DNA from: Natronomicrosphaera sp040876735
GTDB lineage: Bacteria; Planctomycetota; Phycisphaerae; Phycisphaerales; Phycisphaeraceae
Reading direction: 5' to 3'
Length of the DNA stretch: 64,000 bases
Assembly: GCA_040876735.1 (NCBI GenBank)
Contig: JBBDPC010000114.1
Span: forward strand, 1-64,000
Both the position numbers and the translations under genes were made by a program. The notes under the pieces were generated by a model, which saw only the letters and a program-made list of their open reading frames with translations, searched no databases and was not told the origin of the DNA. Within the stretch, counting starts at the first letter, position 1. The number at the start of each line of letters is the position of its first letter. Shown here one piece after another: positions 41,783-53,106 of the stretch.

Positions 41783-41788
41783 TACAAT
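41783..41788 (+). promoter_or_regulatory. Possible -10 element, leaderless geometry (TACAAT)
   Basis: TACAAT ends 6 nt before the ATG at 41795 of the methyltransferase gene. It lies in the 210-nt divergent gap with the precursor peptide gene. Confidence 0.45.
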
Positions 41789-41794
41789 GCCCGC

Positions 41795-42745
41795 ATGAGC
41801 ACCCCGGACGCCACCTCCGACGCCACCTCGGACCCCGCCCCGCGCAACACCATCGCCGTTGGCGACTGCCTCGAACAGATGGCCCGCTGGCCCGCCGACA
41901 GCGTCGACCTCGTCTTCGCCGATCCGCCTTACAACATCGGCTATGCCTACGACACCTACCACGACAAGCGCGAAGACGACGAGTACATCGGCTGGACGCA
42001 GCAATGGATCGACGCCTGCACCCGCCTGCTCAAACCCACCGGCTCGCTTTACATCCTCATCGGCGACGAGTTCGCCGCCGAGACGCGGGTGCATCTGAAA
42101 AAGCTTCAGCGCGACGGGCAACTGCTGTTCCGCAACTGGATCGTCTGGCATTACACGTTCGGCCAGCGCTGCAAGGTCAAGTACAACCGCTCGCACGCCC
42201 ACCTGTTCTACTGCGTCGGCTCCGCCGCGGTGAGCAAGCAGGGCAAGCCGCGCAGCAACCTCACGAAGAAGCCGCCTTTCACGTTTCATTACGATCAGGC
42301 GGCCGTGCCCAGCGCCCGCATGACCACTTACAAGGACGCCCGGCAGAACCCCAAAGGCAAGCTGCCTGACGACACGTGGACCCTCCGCTTCCCCGCCAGC
42401 CGGGACTGGCACGTGCGGCCGCAGGAGGCGGTCGAGCAGTCGCCGGAGAACCTGTTCGGGCCCGACGGCGACACGTGGTACCAGTCCCGCCTTTGCGGCA
42501 CGTTCAGCGAACGCGAGCAGTGGCATCCCTGCCAGCTTCCTGAAGCGTTGCTCGAGCGGATCATCAAGGTCAGTTCCAACCCCGGCGACCTCGTGTTCGA
42601 CCCCTTCACCGGCAGCGGCACGACGCTGGCCGTCGCCAGACGCCTCGAACGCGACTGGCTGGGCTGCGAACTCAGCGAAGAGTACGCCCGCAAGGCGGGG
42701 CAGCGCATCGCCCAGGCCCGGCCCGCCCAGCTCGCCCCGGCGTGA
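41795..42745 (+). CDS. Beta-class DNA methyltransferase (N6-adenine or N4-cytosine), orphan
   Basis: A 316-residue DNA amino-methyltransferase. The catalytic DPPY (residues 43-46) comes before the SAM-binding DPFTGSGTT (about 269-277), the motif order of the beta class. An N-terminal IAVGDCLEQMA and a C-terminal WLGCELSEEYARKA complete the fold. DPPY favours adenine-N6 methylation but does not exclude N4-cytosine. The central region with KKPPFTFHYDQ and the HVRPQEAVEQSPENLF block probably holds the target-recognition residues. No restriction enzyme gene lies nearby, so it is probably an orphan regulatory or protective methylase. ATG 41795 is supported by a TACAAT hexamer 6 nt upstream. The longer frame starts inside the promoter. 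Confidence 0.88.
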   Translation: MSTPDATSDATSDPAPRNTIAVGDCLEQMARWPADSVDLVFADPPYNIGYAYDTYHDKREDDEYIGWTQQWIDACTRLLKPTGSLYILIGDEFAAETRVHLKKLQRDGQLLFRNWIVWHYTFGQRCKVKYNRSHAHLFYCVGSAAVSKQGKPRSNLTKKPPFTFHYDQAAVPSARMTTYKDARQNPKGKLPDDTWTLRFPASRDWHVRPQEAVEQSPENLFGPDGDTWYQSRLCGTFSEREQWHPCQLPEALLERIIKVSSNPGDLVFDPFTGSGTTLAVARRLERDWLGCELSEEYARKAGQRIAQARPAQLAPA

Positions 42746-42797
42746 GCGCGGGACTGAAGATCACGCTGAAGCAGTTACAGGTGTCCCAATCGCCCTC

Positions 42798-42851
42798 CGC
42801 GGAAGCGTGGGGTTGACGGCGTCCGGCAACGCACAACCCCACATTTCCGCG
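42798..42851. repeat. Long inverted repeat downstream of the methyltransferase gene
   Basis: Arms 42798-42814 (CGCGGAAGCGTGGGGTT) and 42835-42851 (AACCCCACATTTCCGCG) pair at 15 of 17 positions around a 20-nt loop. There is no T tract. It may be a terminator or the remains of a mobile palindrome. Confidence 0.65.
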
Positions 42852-42958
42852 TGAGGCAATTGGCAAGTGTGTGTGGCTGTGTCACCCCCGGATAAACCCG
42901 AAGCCGGAAAAGGCTCGCCTTTCAGCAGGGCCGGCGTTAGTCTGAGGGGTGTGGTTTC

Positions 42959-42980
42959 GCCCGGTTCGTTCGAACCGGGC
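42959..42980 (+). promoter_or_regulatory. Hairpin in the probable leader of the CBS gene
   Basis: Perfect 10-bp stem GCCCGGTTCG/CGAACCGGGC with a TT loop, 84 nt before the start codon. It could be a terminator for upstream transcription or a leader structure. Confidence 0.5.
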
Positions 42981-43064
42981 GGCCATCACTGGCTGCTTCA
43001 CGGCCGGCATCGCATCCGCCTTGCTGGCCCAACTCCATTTCCCGTCCCAGAAAGGAGCCGCCCC

Positions 43065-43502
43065 ATGCCCACCGCTCAACAGGTTCTGGCCCAGAAAGGG
43101 TCGCAGGTGTTCAACACCAGCCCGAGCGCGACCGTGCTCGACGCCGCGCTGCTGATGAACGAGCACAAGATCGGCTGTCTCATCGTGCTCGACAACGGTT
43201 GCATCGTCGGCATCTTCACCGAACGCGACGTGCTCCGCCGCGTCGTCGCCCGCCGGCTGGACCCCGGCGAAACACTCGTGGGCGATGTCATGACCCGCGA
43301 AGTCGTCTGCTGCGAGCCTGACGCCACCGTCGACGATGCCCGCAATGTCGTCATGCATCGACGCATCCGGCACTTGCCGATCGTCGACGCCCAAGGCCAG
43401 CTCCTGGGCCTGATCTCCATCGGCGACCTCAACGCCTGGGAACTCACCGGCCAGGAGATCGAGCTCCAGGCCCTGCACGAATACATCCACAGCCGCGTCT
43501 GA
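43065..43502 (+). CDS. CBS-domain pair protein
   Basis: A 145-residue protein composed of two CBS domains (about residues 10-66 and 75-132): DAALLMNEHKIGCLIVLDNG with GIFTERDVLRRV, and DARNVVMHRRIRHLPIVDAQ with GLISIGDL. CBS pairs bind adenine nucleotides and act as energy or signal sensors. No effector domain is attached, so it would act through a partner or free ligand binding. AAAGGAG (43051-43057) 7 nt before the ATG supports the start. A family A palindrome lies between it and the convergent large secreted gene. Confidence 0.88.
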   Translation: MPTAQQVLAQKGSQVFNTSPSATVLDAALLMNEHKIGCLIVLDNGCIVGIFTERDVLRRVVARRLDPGETLVGDVMTREVVCCEPDATVDDARNVVMHRRIRHLPIVDAQGQLLGLISIGDLNAWELTGQEIELQALHEYIHSRV

Positions 43503-43554
43503 CCGCGCAGCGTGCCCGACAGCCAGGACTGGGTCCAGCGTCTGCCTCACCCCG

Positions 43555-43581
43555 AAGCCCACGGAGTCACTCCGTGGGCTC
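43555..43581. repeat. Family A palindrome supplying a stop codon (copy A9)
   Basis: A 9-bp stem CCCACGGAG/CTCCGTGGG (43559-43567/43571-43579) with a TCA loop, preceded by GAAG. Read on the minus strand it encodes the final EPTE and the TGA stop (43567-43569) of the large secreted protein gene. Confidence 0.8.
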
Positions 43582-46335
43582 CGTGCGGTGCAGGATCGTG
43601 CGGGCGCGCAGGCCATCGTGCTCAAAAGTCACGCCGAAGTCCGCTTCGCGCAACTGGCGAAGCTGGTCGGTAAGCACGGGGCCCTCCGCCGGCTCACCCG
43701 GGTGGCCGTAGACGGTCGACGCCATCGTCTGCCACTGTTCGTTCCAGACGTACGTGCCCCCGGCCGGATCGCGCGGGCGCTGGCCGGTGAACGCTTCGTG
43801 GACGTCCAGCGGGTCGCGGTCGGGGTAGCGCTGCCGCCATTCGTTGAGAATGGGCAGATACCGCCACGCCGCCACCTGCGCCGCCGCCATCTGCTCGCTC
43901 CGCCCCGCCTGGCTGAGCAACGCGAACGCCGGCCCGCGCAGACGCAGCGCCATGTGCCTGCCCAGCCAGTCCACGTCTCCGTCGGCCGGCCCCTCGTCCG
44001 CTTCGTTGGCCTGGCGCGCCAGCGTGCGATGGATCAGCGATTCGGAGAGCGTGGCGGTCAGGGTGTCGCCGACCGCGTAGTAGAGCGACAGGTCATCGCG
44101 CTCGTCCACCACGTCATCCATCTCGGCGGTGACGCGGACGTACTGGCTGCCGGCATGCTCGAAGTTTTCCCACACCGTCATGTCCGGGGCCGTCTGCTGC
44201 ACCACGCCGCGCAGCCCCACGAGGAACCCCGCCAGCCGCAGCCGATCCTGCACCGCCACCTCGACCGCGATCGGCAGATCGTCGAGGTGTTCTTCCATCG
44301 CATCGTCCATCGACTCGGCCGTGAGGATCTGCTCCCACACCGGGTCCGCGTCGGCATAGACCGACACCGTCTCGCCCACCCACGCCAGCGGGTCGGCGCC
44401 GAGGCCCATCATCTGCGCCATCCCCCGCGCCTGCCGCAGTTCCGGCGCGTCCATGTCCACCGCCATGACGAACCGGGCGATCGCCTCGTCGTGGCCGGCC
44501 GCGGTCTGCACGTCGATTTCCGCGTCGCCAGCCAACTGAACCATCTGCCGGTACTCGCTCGCACGGATCAACGGCAGCACGGTCAGGTCCATCGCCACCC
44601 GCTCGTCGGTCAGTGTCAGCGACAGGCCGATCGGATCGAACGCCTGCCACCGGTTCTCGTAACGGTTCCGCCAGGTGCGGTAAGCGTCCGCCTCGGCTTC
44701 GGTGACAAGGTCGAGTTCAAGCTCGGCGATGGGGGTGAGGAAGGTTGGCGTGTTGTAAGTCGTCGAGCGAATGCCGTCCGCGGTGACGACGCCGTCAAAC
44801 GTCAACTCCCTGGCATCGGGCTCGGCCGGCTCCTGCATGACCGTCATCAGAAAGGGGACTTCGTTGACGATCCGGTCGAAGTGGCGGGCCTTGTGCTCCT
44901 GCATGCGGGCCAGGGCGCGGATGCGCCGCGACGCCGCGATGCGCCACCGCCCGCTGCCCCACTTGCGGATCGCATCATCCGTGATCATCACCACGGCCGT
45001 CGCCTCGCCGTCGCGGTAGGGATAGCGGGCCGCCATGAACGTGTGCTCGTCCAGTTCGCCCATCGCCTCGCGTTCGCCCCGCACCACTTCACCGATGCGC
45101 TGCGCCTGCGTCAGCGAGTTGGCGACCACCACCGTCTGCTCGTCAAGCTGCACCACGTACGAACTGAGTTGCCGGTCCTCGGTGCGGGCCACGTCATGCA
45201 CCGGTGCGTGGTCCCATTCGGGAATCGCCTGAATCTCCACACCCGTCGCCGCCGCGGCCTCCCGCTGCGCCTCGCTCAGCACCGCCAGCAACGGCTGCGC
45301 GTTCTCCACCTCGAACATCACCGCCACATCCGTCCCGCTCAGCCAGTAGGGGTCCGAGCCGGTGATCGCAACAGCCCGCACGCCCGCCGCCTCGGCCACG
45401 CCTTCCAGCTCCGACAACGGCAGCGCCATCTGACGCACGTATCGCTCGGCCAGACCCAGGCTCGCGCTCTCCGGCTGCGTGCCGTGCAACATGGGCAGCA
45501 ACTGCTGCTCCAGTTCCGTTAGAAGCCGACGACTCGCCGCGAGGTCGGGCAGGAAGATCGCATACTGGTCCGCCGGGATGCGGTTCGCCAGCGGGTCGTT
45601 CGCCGGCTCAAGGTCTTCAATCAACGCCGCCCAGTCCACCGGCTCCACCGTGATGCCCGTCAGCGATTCGACATCCACGGTCGCCTCGCCGCCGTCGTCG
45701 CCGACGCGCAGAAAATCGTCCAGTTGCAGGTTCTCGCTCGTCGCCCGCGCCCCGCTGTAGAGCGCGTATGTCTCCGCCATCGCATTACGCTGACGCCAGT
45801 CCGTCTGCACCCATTCGTTCCGCTCCGTCGCCGCTGGGTCCAGTCCCTGCGCTGCCCGCGCCGCCCCCATCTGGTGACGAAACCACGCGCCGCCTGCCAG
45901 ATCCGCCTGCCATAGCTCCCGGTAGTGCGCCTCGATCACCTCGTGATACTCTTCGCCCGGCTCGTCGGTCAGCGCGTCGGCCGCAATCTCAAAAGGAACC
46001 GCACGCATGCCGTCTAAGTCCGGATTGGGCACATACACCGTCCCCGTCACCGCCTCGCCTAGCGGCGCACGCACCGCCAACCGTGGCCCGACTTCACGCT
46101 CCGGCTGGTCCCAGCGCGGCTGGCCTATCCAGATCACCGCACGCCCGGGCCCGTCCACCACCGCATACGGCCGCATCCCCCGCCTCGACGGCCGCCACGA
46201 CAACGCCTGCCCCGCCTCCTCCACCGGCATCACGTGATATCCCATCGCCGGCCCATCCGCCTGCGCCGCCGCCTCCCGTGCACTACCGACCAGCAGGCAC
46301 AACCCGACCGTGACCAGTACAAGTGACATCCGCAT
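43567..46335 (-). CDS. Large secreted protein, unknown
   Basis: A 922-residue protein with a signal peptide (MRMSLVLVTVGLCLLVGSA, cleavage expected near AAAQA at about residue 25). The mature part is acidic, with no cysteine-rich or repeat region that I recognise. It contains segments resembling DUF3352-type surface proteins (PADQYAIFLPDLAASRRLLT, SDPYWLSGTDVAVMFEVENA, YVVQLDEQTVVVANSLTQA). The DUF3352 link is weak. GGAGGA 7-8 nt before the ATG at 46335 supports this start. The last residues and stop codon fall inside a family A palindrome, so the original C-terminus may have been altered. It stands alone, and 364 nt of repeat-rich DNA lie upstream. Confidence 0.65.
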   Translation of the reverse strand: MRMSLVLVTVGLCLLVGSAREAAAQADGPAMGYHVMPVEEAGQALSWRPSRRGMRPYAVVDGPGRAVIWIGQPRWDQPEREVGPRLAVRAPLGEAVTGTVYVPNPDLDGMRAVPFEIAADALTDEPGEEYHEVIEAHYRELWQADLAGGAWFRHQMGAARAAQGLDPAATERNEWVQTDWRQRNAMAETYALYSGARATSENLQLDDFLRVGDDGGEATVDVESLTGITVEPVDWAALIEDLEPANDPLANRIPADQYAIFLPDLAASRRLLTELEQQLLPMLHGTQPESASLGLAERYVRQMALPLSELEGVAEAAGVRAVAITGSDPYWLSGTDVAVMFEVENAQPLLAVLSEAQREAAAATGVEIQAIPEWDHAPVHDVARTEDRQLSSYVVQLDEQTVVVANSLTQAQRIGEVVRGEREAMGELDEHTFMAARYPYRDGEATAVVMITDDAIRKWGSGRWRIAASRRIRALARMQEHKARHFDRIVNEVPFLMTVMQEPAEPDARELTFDGVVTADGIRSTTYNTPTFLTPIAELELDLVTEAEADAYRTWRNRYENRWQAFDPIGLSLTLTDERVAMDLTVLPLIRASEYRQMVQLAGDAEIDVQTAAGHDEAIARFVMAVDMDAPELRQARGMAQMMGLGADPLAWVGETVSVYADADPVWEQILTAESMDDAMEEHLDDLPIAVEVAVQDRLRLAGFLVGLRGVVQQTAPDMTVWENFEHAGSQYVRVTAEMDDVVDERDDLSLYYAVGDTLTATLSESLIHRTLARQANEADEGPADGDVDWLGRHMALRLRGPAFALLSQAGRSEQMAAAQVAAWRYLPILNEWRQRYPDRDPLDVHEAFTGQRPRDPAGGTYVWNEQWQTMASTVYGHPGEPAEGPVLTDQLRQLREADFGVTFEHDGLRARTILHRTEPTE

Positions 46336-46437
46336 GGCAAATCCTCCGGAGAAAAGTGTTCGACATCCATCGCCACTATACCCGTCCCTGTATCCGAAGC
46401 CCATGAGTTCAATCCGGGGACATATAGAGCGCTTGAC

Positions 46438-46466
46438 AAACCACAGAGACACAGAGGCACAGAGAA
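46438..46466. repeat. CACAGAG-type short repeat
   Basis: Three near-copies of CACAGAG in a row (CCACAGAGACACAGAGGC, then CACAGAG). This motif looks like a dispersed low-complexity element, unlike the GC-rich flanks. Confidence 0.5.
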
Positions 46467-46490
46467 GCCGGTTACAACCTGTCTCTGATT

Positions 46491-46617
46491 TTTGACCGGA
46501 TGACAGGATCGGCGGGATGGACAGGATCAAGCCAGGAAAGACAGGGAAGAGAAAGACAGGATAAAGAAGCAAAACTCCTGATCCTGCCGATCCTGAAAAT
46601 CCTGTGATCCCGTCAAA
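46491..46617. repeat. ACAGGAT repeats within a 19-nt inverted repeat
   Basis: Arms 46491-46509 (TTTGACCGGATGACAGGAT) and 46599-46617 (ATCCTGTGATCCCGTCAAA) pair at 17 of 19 positions. Between them ACAGGAT recurs at 46503, 46521 and 46556 and its complement ATCCTG at 46580 and 46590. The 364-nt interval 46336-46699 holds no gene apart from this and the CACAGAG repeat. Confidence 0.65.
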
Positions 46618-46699
46618 GCCCGCTCACCGTCGATTCACGAACGCGCTTCGCTGCGTCATAGTCGTTCATCACGCCGGACACAACTTTCAGATGTTCGTA

Positions 46700-47440
46700 T
46701 CACTCACCCACGCGCCACATCAACGTCTGCCGCACGTCGCCTGGCAAGAACCAGCCCGGCACGGTCAGATCATCCCGGATCGCCTGCCGGACGTGTCGGC
46801 CGTGCCCGTCGACGAACAACACATTCGCGCCGTCGTTGTGACGCAAGGCCACCCGCCCGGGCCCGGCGCCGAAATGCGTGTCGTCGCTGGCGCTCGGATG
46901 CACGTCGGCGCTCTGGCCATCCACGAACAGGACCATCAGCGTCGGCCGAAGGATCGCGCGGTCGTAGGTGAAATAGGGCGGCTGGCTGACGTCGTCGTCG
47001 CCGTCGAGGTAGCGGTTCATCTTGAGGGTGCGGTTGTTCGCGCGGGTGTCCGTGTCGAATGATTCCCAGACCGGATCCTGCTTCCACGTTTCATGGTGGC
47101 GGTCGGCCGGGTCGTCGGTGACGGGTGACACCCGGCCGAGGTAGGGGTCCAAGGCGTTGTACCAGACCGCGCGATGACGTTGCGCGTCGGTGAAGTCGGC
47201 CGTGGCGTCGCCGATCGCCGGCCGGGCGAAGGCGCCGTGGAAATCATGGCGATACATGCCCGCCGCCAGGCCGAGTTGTCGTTGCCTGCTCAGGCATTGC
47301 GCCGCCCGCGCCGCCGTCCGCGCCTGCTGGAGCACGGGCAGCAGCATGGCGATCAGCAGCGTGATGATGGCGATCACCACGAGCAGCTCGATCAACGTGA
47401 AGCCGGGGGCGCGGCGGCGTCGAAAACAGTGGCGATGCAT
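46700..47440 (-). CDS. Type II secretion/prepilin-like protein
   Basis: A 246-residue pseudopilin of the planctomycete type. It has a short basic leader (RRRRAPGFTLIELLVVIAII) with cleavage expected before Phe, followed by a hydrophobic helix and RTAARAAQCLSRQRQLGLA. The C-terminal domain has LFVDGQSADVH and VLFVDGHGRHV, each resembling the H-X9-DG end seen in this group. Such proteins are numerous in planctomycetes, and most have no known substrate. No pilus assembly gene is adjacent. It is flanked upstream by two family C palindromes. Confidence 0.82.
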   Translation of the reverse strand: MHRHCFRRRRAPGFTLIELLVVIAIITLLIAMLLPVLQQARTAARAAQCLSRQRQLGLAAGMYRHDFHGAFARPAIGDATADFTDAQRHRAVWYNALDPYLGRVSPVTDDPADRHHETWKQDPVWESFDTDTRANNRTLKMNRYLDGDDDVSQPPYFTYDRAILRPTLMVLFVDGQSADVHPSASDDTHFGAGPGRVALRHNDGANVLFVDGHGRHVRQAIRDDLTVPGWFLPGDVRQTLMWRVGE

Positions 47441-47549
47441 GACAGACGTCCCGGTTGCGCCGGCGGGAGTGTCGTGAACGGCGACCGGCGACGGTGGCCA
47501 TCATACCGCCTCGTTTCCAGCGCGCGTACAGGGCGAGAGCGCCTTCGCA

Positions 47550-47570
47550 CGCCCCTCCCTTCGGGAGGGG
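47550..47570. repeat. Family C palindrome (copy C3)
   Basis: Perfect 9-bp stem GCCCCTCCC/GGGAGGGGC with a TTC loop. It lies between the prepilin-like gene and clpB. Confidence 0.75.
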
Positions 47571-47647
47571 CTGGGGAGGATGTCTCCGGATACCTTGCGT
47601 CACCGGCGCAAACGTCGACCCAAGGCGGCCGACGGCCCCCTCCCCCA

Positions 47648-47670
47648 ACCCCTCCCGGGGGAAGGGGAGT
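47648..47670. repeat. Degenerate family C palindrome (copy C4)
   Basis: ACCCCTCCC followed by GGGGGAAGGGGAG. The arms are imperfect. It lies just past the clpB stop codon. Confidence 0.5.
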
Positions 47671-47678
47671 GCGGCAGC

Positions 47679-50318
<2,640 letters not shown>

Positions 50319-50331
50319 GGTCGTCACTCCC

Positions 50332-50360
50332 GGGCCCACGGATGGAATCCGTGGGCTTCT
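50332..50360. repeat. Family A palindrome (copy A10)
   Basis: A 9-bp stem CCCACGGAT/ATCCGTGGG (50335-50343/50347-50355) with a GGA loop, followed by CTTC. It lies between cbpA and clpB, both minus strand. Confidence 0.8.
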
Positions 50361-50366
50361 GTGCGG

Positions 50367-51311
50367 TTATTTTCTTGGGTTAAACTTGGACACCTCGGCG
50401 AGTTGCTCATAGAGCTTGCGTTCTTCGTCGTTGAGCGGGTGGGGCACGCGGATGAGCAGGCGGACGAACAGGTCGCCGCGCTCACCGGGTTTGGCTTTGC
50501 CCTTGGGCATGCCGCGTCCGCGAAGGCGGAGTTTCTGGGTCGACTGGGCGCCGGGCGGGATGGTGACGGTGACCGGGCCGTCGAAGGTTTTGAGGTCGAC
50601 CTTCGCGCCCAGGGCGGCTTCGTGGGGGGCGATGTAGAGGTCGGTGGTCAGGTCGTGGCCGGCGAACTCGAAGCGGGGGTGGGGGGCGATCTTGATGCGC
50701 AGGACGATGTGCTCGCCCTTGAGCCGAACGCGTGAGCCGTCGACGGCGCCCTGGGGGATTTTGACTTCAAGTTTTTTCCGCTTGCCGCGGGGGTCGACGA
50801 CTTCGATCTGCCGCTTGCCGCCATGGAACGCTTCGTCGAGGCTGACGGTGACCTCGACTTCCTGTTCGGCGGGTTGAGCCTGGCGGGCGTGGGCGCGCTG
50901 GTTCTGTTCGAAGAGGTCTTCAAACGAGGAACGTCCGCCGCGGCCGCCGGCCTGGCCGAAGAACATCTCGAAAAAGTCGCTGAACCCGCCGGGCCTGAAC
51001 CCGCCGCCCGCGCCCGCTCCGCCGGGGCCGCCGAACTCGAAGCTCATGTTCTCGTAGCCCGGCGGCGGGCGGAACTCCTGCCCGTTTTTCCAGTTCTGCC
51101 CCAGCTCGTCATACTTCTTGCGCTTCTCGGAATCGCCCAGCACTTCATACGCTTCGCCGATCCGGGCGAACTTCTCGGCCGCGTTGGACGACTTGTTCAC
51201 GTCCGGGTGGTACTGCCGCGCCAGCTTGCGGTAGGCGCGGCGGATCTCGTCCTGCGACGCGTCGCGCTTGACCCCGAGCGTGTCGTAATAGTCCTCAAAC
51301 TTCACTGCCAT
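50367..51311 (-). CDS. cbpA: DnaJ-family cochaperone, CbpA type
   Basis: A 314-residue Hsp40. The J domain (residues 4-70) has YRKLARQYHPDVNK with the DnaK-stimulating HPD, followed by a Gly/Phe-rich linker (GGPGGAGAGGGFRPGGF). Two beta-barrel substrate-binding domains follow (EVEVTVSLDEAFHGGKRQI, DLTTDLYIAPHEAALGAKV). The zinc-finger cysteines of DnaJ are absent, so it is a type II cochaperone. It stimulates DnaK and presents clients. It is 48 nt upstream of clpB in the same direction and likely cotranscribed with it, giving a disaggregation module. Confidence 0.9.
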   Translation of the reverse strand: MAVKFEDYYDTLGVKRDASQDEIRRAYRKLARQYHPDVNKSSNAAEKFARIGEAYEVLGDSEKRKKYDELGQNWKNGQEFRPPPGYENMSFEFGGPGGAGAGGGFRPGGFSDFFEMFFGQAGGRGGRSSFEDLFEQNQRAHARQAQPAEQEVEVTVSLDEAFHGGKRQIEVVDPRGKRKKLEVKIPQGAVDGSRVRLKGEHIVLRIKIAPHPRFEFAGHDLTTDLYIAPHEAALGAKVDLKTFDGPVTVTIPPGAQSTQKLRLRGRGMPKGKAKPGERGDLFVRLLIRVPHPLNDEERKLYEQLAEVSKFNPRK

Positions 51312-51548
51312 GAACGGCCTCTTTCACTTGTGCCCCCGCCGGCCCAACCGGCGCAAGGCGACCCACTGAAACGGGAAAGCAAAGGGTGCGCCACAAACCA
51401 TACCTGTAAACGACGCCTATAAAACCCCTTAGGGGGAACACCCCGCGTCCGCGACTGCCGTTCTGGCAGTGCCGGGCCTCGCGCCGTCCGGCCCCGGCGG
51501 GTGGGTGGTCCCGCCGCGGCCGCGGCGGGGGCGTCACCTGACCCCATG
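51312..51548. other. Intergenic region with GC-rich palindromes
   Basis: Between cbpA and the MATE gene. It contains a perfect 20-bp palindrome CCCGCCGCGG/CCGCGGCGGG (51510-51529) near the MATE stop codon, probably its terminator. I see no gene in it. Confidence 0.55.
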
Positions 51549-53030
51549 TTACACCTTCGCCTGCGTCCACCCGCCATGCAGGAACCGGCCGGCGAAGAGC
51601 AGGCCGCGGATGACCAGTTCGCCGCACAGCGCCAGCCAGACGCCGTACAGTCCCAGGCCCAGTACGACGCCCAGCGCCCACGCGGCCGGGAGGCGGATGG
51701 CGAACGTGCTGAAGTAGGTCATCGTCATAGCCACGGTCGTGTCGCCCGCCCCGCGCAGCGCCTGCGAGAAGATCAGGTACGTGCCGAAGAAAAGCTGCAC
51801 CGGCCCGGCGAGGAAGATCAGCGGCGCGGCCAGTTCGTACAGCGCCGGCTCGGTCGGCGCGAGCATCCGCGCCAGCGTCTCGGGCGCGAGCATGAACAGC
51901 AGGCTCATCCCCAGCGACAGCGCCGCCCCGAACCCCCAGCACAGCCCGGCCGCCTGCCTGGCGCGATGCGGATCGCCCAGGCCGAGGTATTGCCCGGTGA
52001 GCGTGGCGGCGGCGGTGCCGATCGCCATGGCGGGCAGGAAGGCGAGCGACTCGACGCGGATGGCGATGATGTGCGCCCCCGGCGACGCCTCGGCGGGCAG
52101 CCGGCCGACGATCATCATCACCAGCGCATTGCCGATCCACATGCCGGAGGACTCGATCAGGCTCGGCACGCCGACGCGGACGATGCGCAGGGTGGTGTGA
52201 CGGTGGGGGCGCAGGCGGTGGCGGTGAAGGCGGATGACACCGTTACCGCGCAGCAGGGCGGCGAGGATGAGCAGCGCGCCGACGACCCAGGCGACGGCCG
52301 TGCCGGTGGCGATGCCCGCCACGCCATGCCCGCCCAGCGGCGCCGGGCCGAACACCAGCAGCACGGAGACGCCGACGTTGACCGCGTTGACCAGCAGCAT
52401 GGCCAGGAACGGCGTGCGCGTGTCGCCCGAGGCGCGCAGGCAGGCGGCGCCGATGAAGAGAACGGCGGCCATCGGCGCGGCGGCGGAGAAGATGCGAATG
52501 TAGACGGCGCACAGTTCCAGCGCTTCGCCCCGCAGGCCGAACACCTGGCCGATCGGATGCGCCGCCAGGAAGATCGCCCCACCCGTGAGCGTGCCCCAGA
52601 CCAGGGCGAGCAGGATGGCCTGCCCCACCGCCGCGTGGGCGACCCGCTTGTGCTTGCCCCCCACCGCCCGGGCGACCAGGGCGCCGGCGCCGATGCCGAT
52701 GGCCATGTGGAGCATGCCCAGCAGCCAGCCGATGTAGCCGGTCACCGCCACGGCATTGGTCGCCGCCACGCCCAGCCGGCCGGCCAGGGCGGTGTCGACA
52801 AACCCCACCGCCGAGTTGAGCATCTGCTCCATGAACGGCCAGAGCGCCAGCACCAGCACCTGCCCCGGCAGCGACAGCCCCGCCAGCTTGCCCGACAACT
52901 CGCGCCGCGCGCCCCCGGCCGCCGGCCCGGCGCCGGGCCCCGGCGCAGGCCGGCCGTTGCGCGGCGCCTGCGGCAGCGTCAGGTCGCCGACGCCGCTGTC
53001 ACCGCTGGAAGATGGACGTTGGCGCGGCAT
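51549..53030 (-). CDS. MATE family efflux protein
   Basis: A 493-residue membrane protein of the multidrug and toxic compound extrusion family, which exports organic cations or drugs in exchange for sodium ions or protons. Twelve hydrophobic helices in two similar halves are visible. Conserved pieces are VLALWPFMEQMLNSAVGFVD, TALAGRLGVAATNAVAVTGY, and ACLRASGDTRTPFLAMLLVN in the first half, with SQALRGAGDTTVAMTMTYFS in the second. ATG 53030 precedes a Pro/Gly-rich cytoplasmic tail of about 45 residues. No regulator gene is adjacent. The family is secure. The substrate is unknown, and flippase-type relatives remain possible. Confidence 0.85.
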   Translation of the reverse strand: MPRQRPSSSGDSGVGDLTLPQAPRNGRPAPGPGAGPAAGGARRELSGKLAGLSLPGQVLVLALWPFMEQMLNSAVGFVDTALAGRLGVAATNAVAVTGYIGWLLGMLHMAIGIGAGALVARAVGGKHKRVAHAAVGQAILLALVWGTLTGGAIFLAAHPIGQVFGLRGEALELCAVYIRIFSAAAPMAAVLFIGAACLRASGDTRTPFLAMLLVNAVNVGVSVLLVFGPAPLGGHGVAGIATGTAVAWVVGALLILAALLRGNGVIRLHRHRLRPHRHTTLRIVRVGVPSLIESSGMWIGNALVMMIVGRLPAEASPGAHIIAIRVESLAFLPAMAIGTAAATLTGQYLGLGDPHRARQAAGLCWGFGAALSLGMSLLFMLAPETLARMLAPTEPALYELAAPLIFLAGPVQLFFGTYLIFSQALRGAGDTTVAMTMTYFSTFAIRLPAAWALGVVLGLGLYGVWLALCGELVIRGLLFAGRFLHGGWTQAKV

Positions 53031-53106
53031 GGCCGGGGCATGATACCCGCGGTCATCGGCCTGTCGCACCGCACCTTTGGCGCGAGACGCGCAACTCCCT
53101 TGGGCG

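Larger units (their letters stand above)
42746..43064. other. 319-nt intergenic region with two long hairpins
   Basis: It lies between the methyltransferase and CBS genes. It contains a 17-nt inverted repeat (42798-42851) and a perfect 10-bp hairpin (42959-42980). I see no gene in it. Confidence 0.6.
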
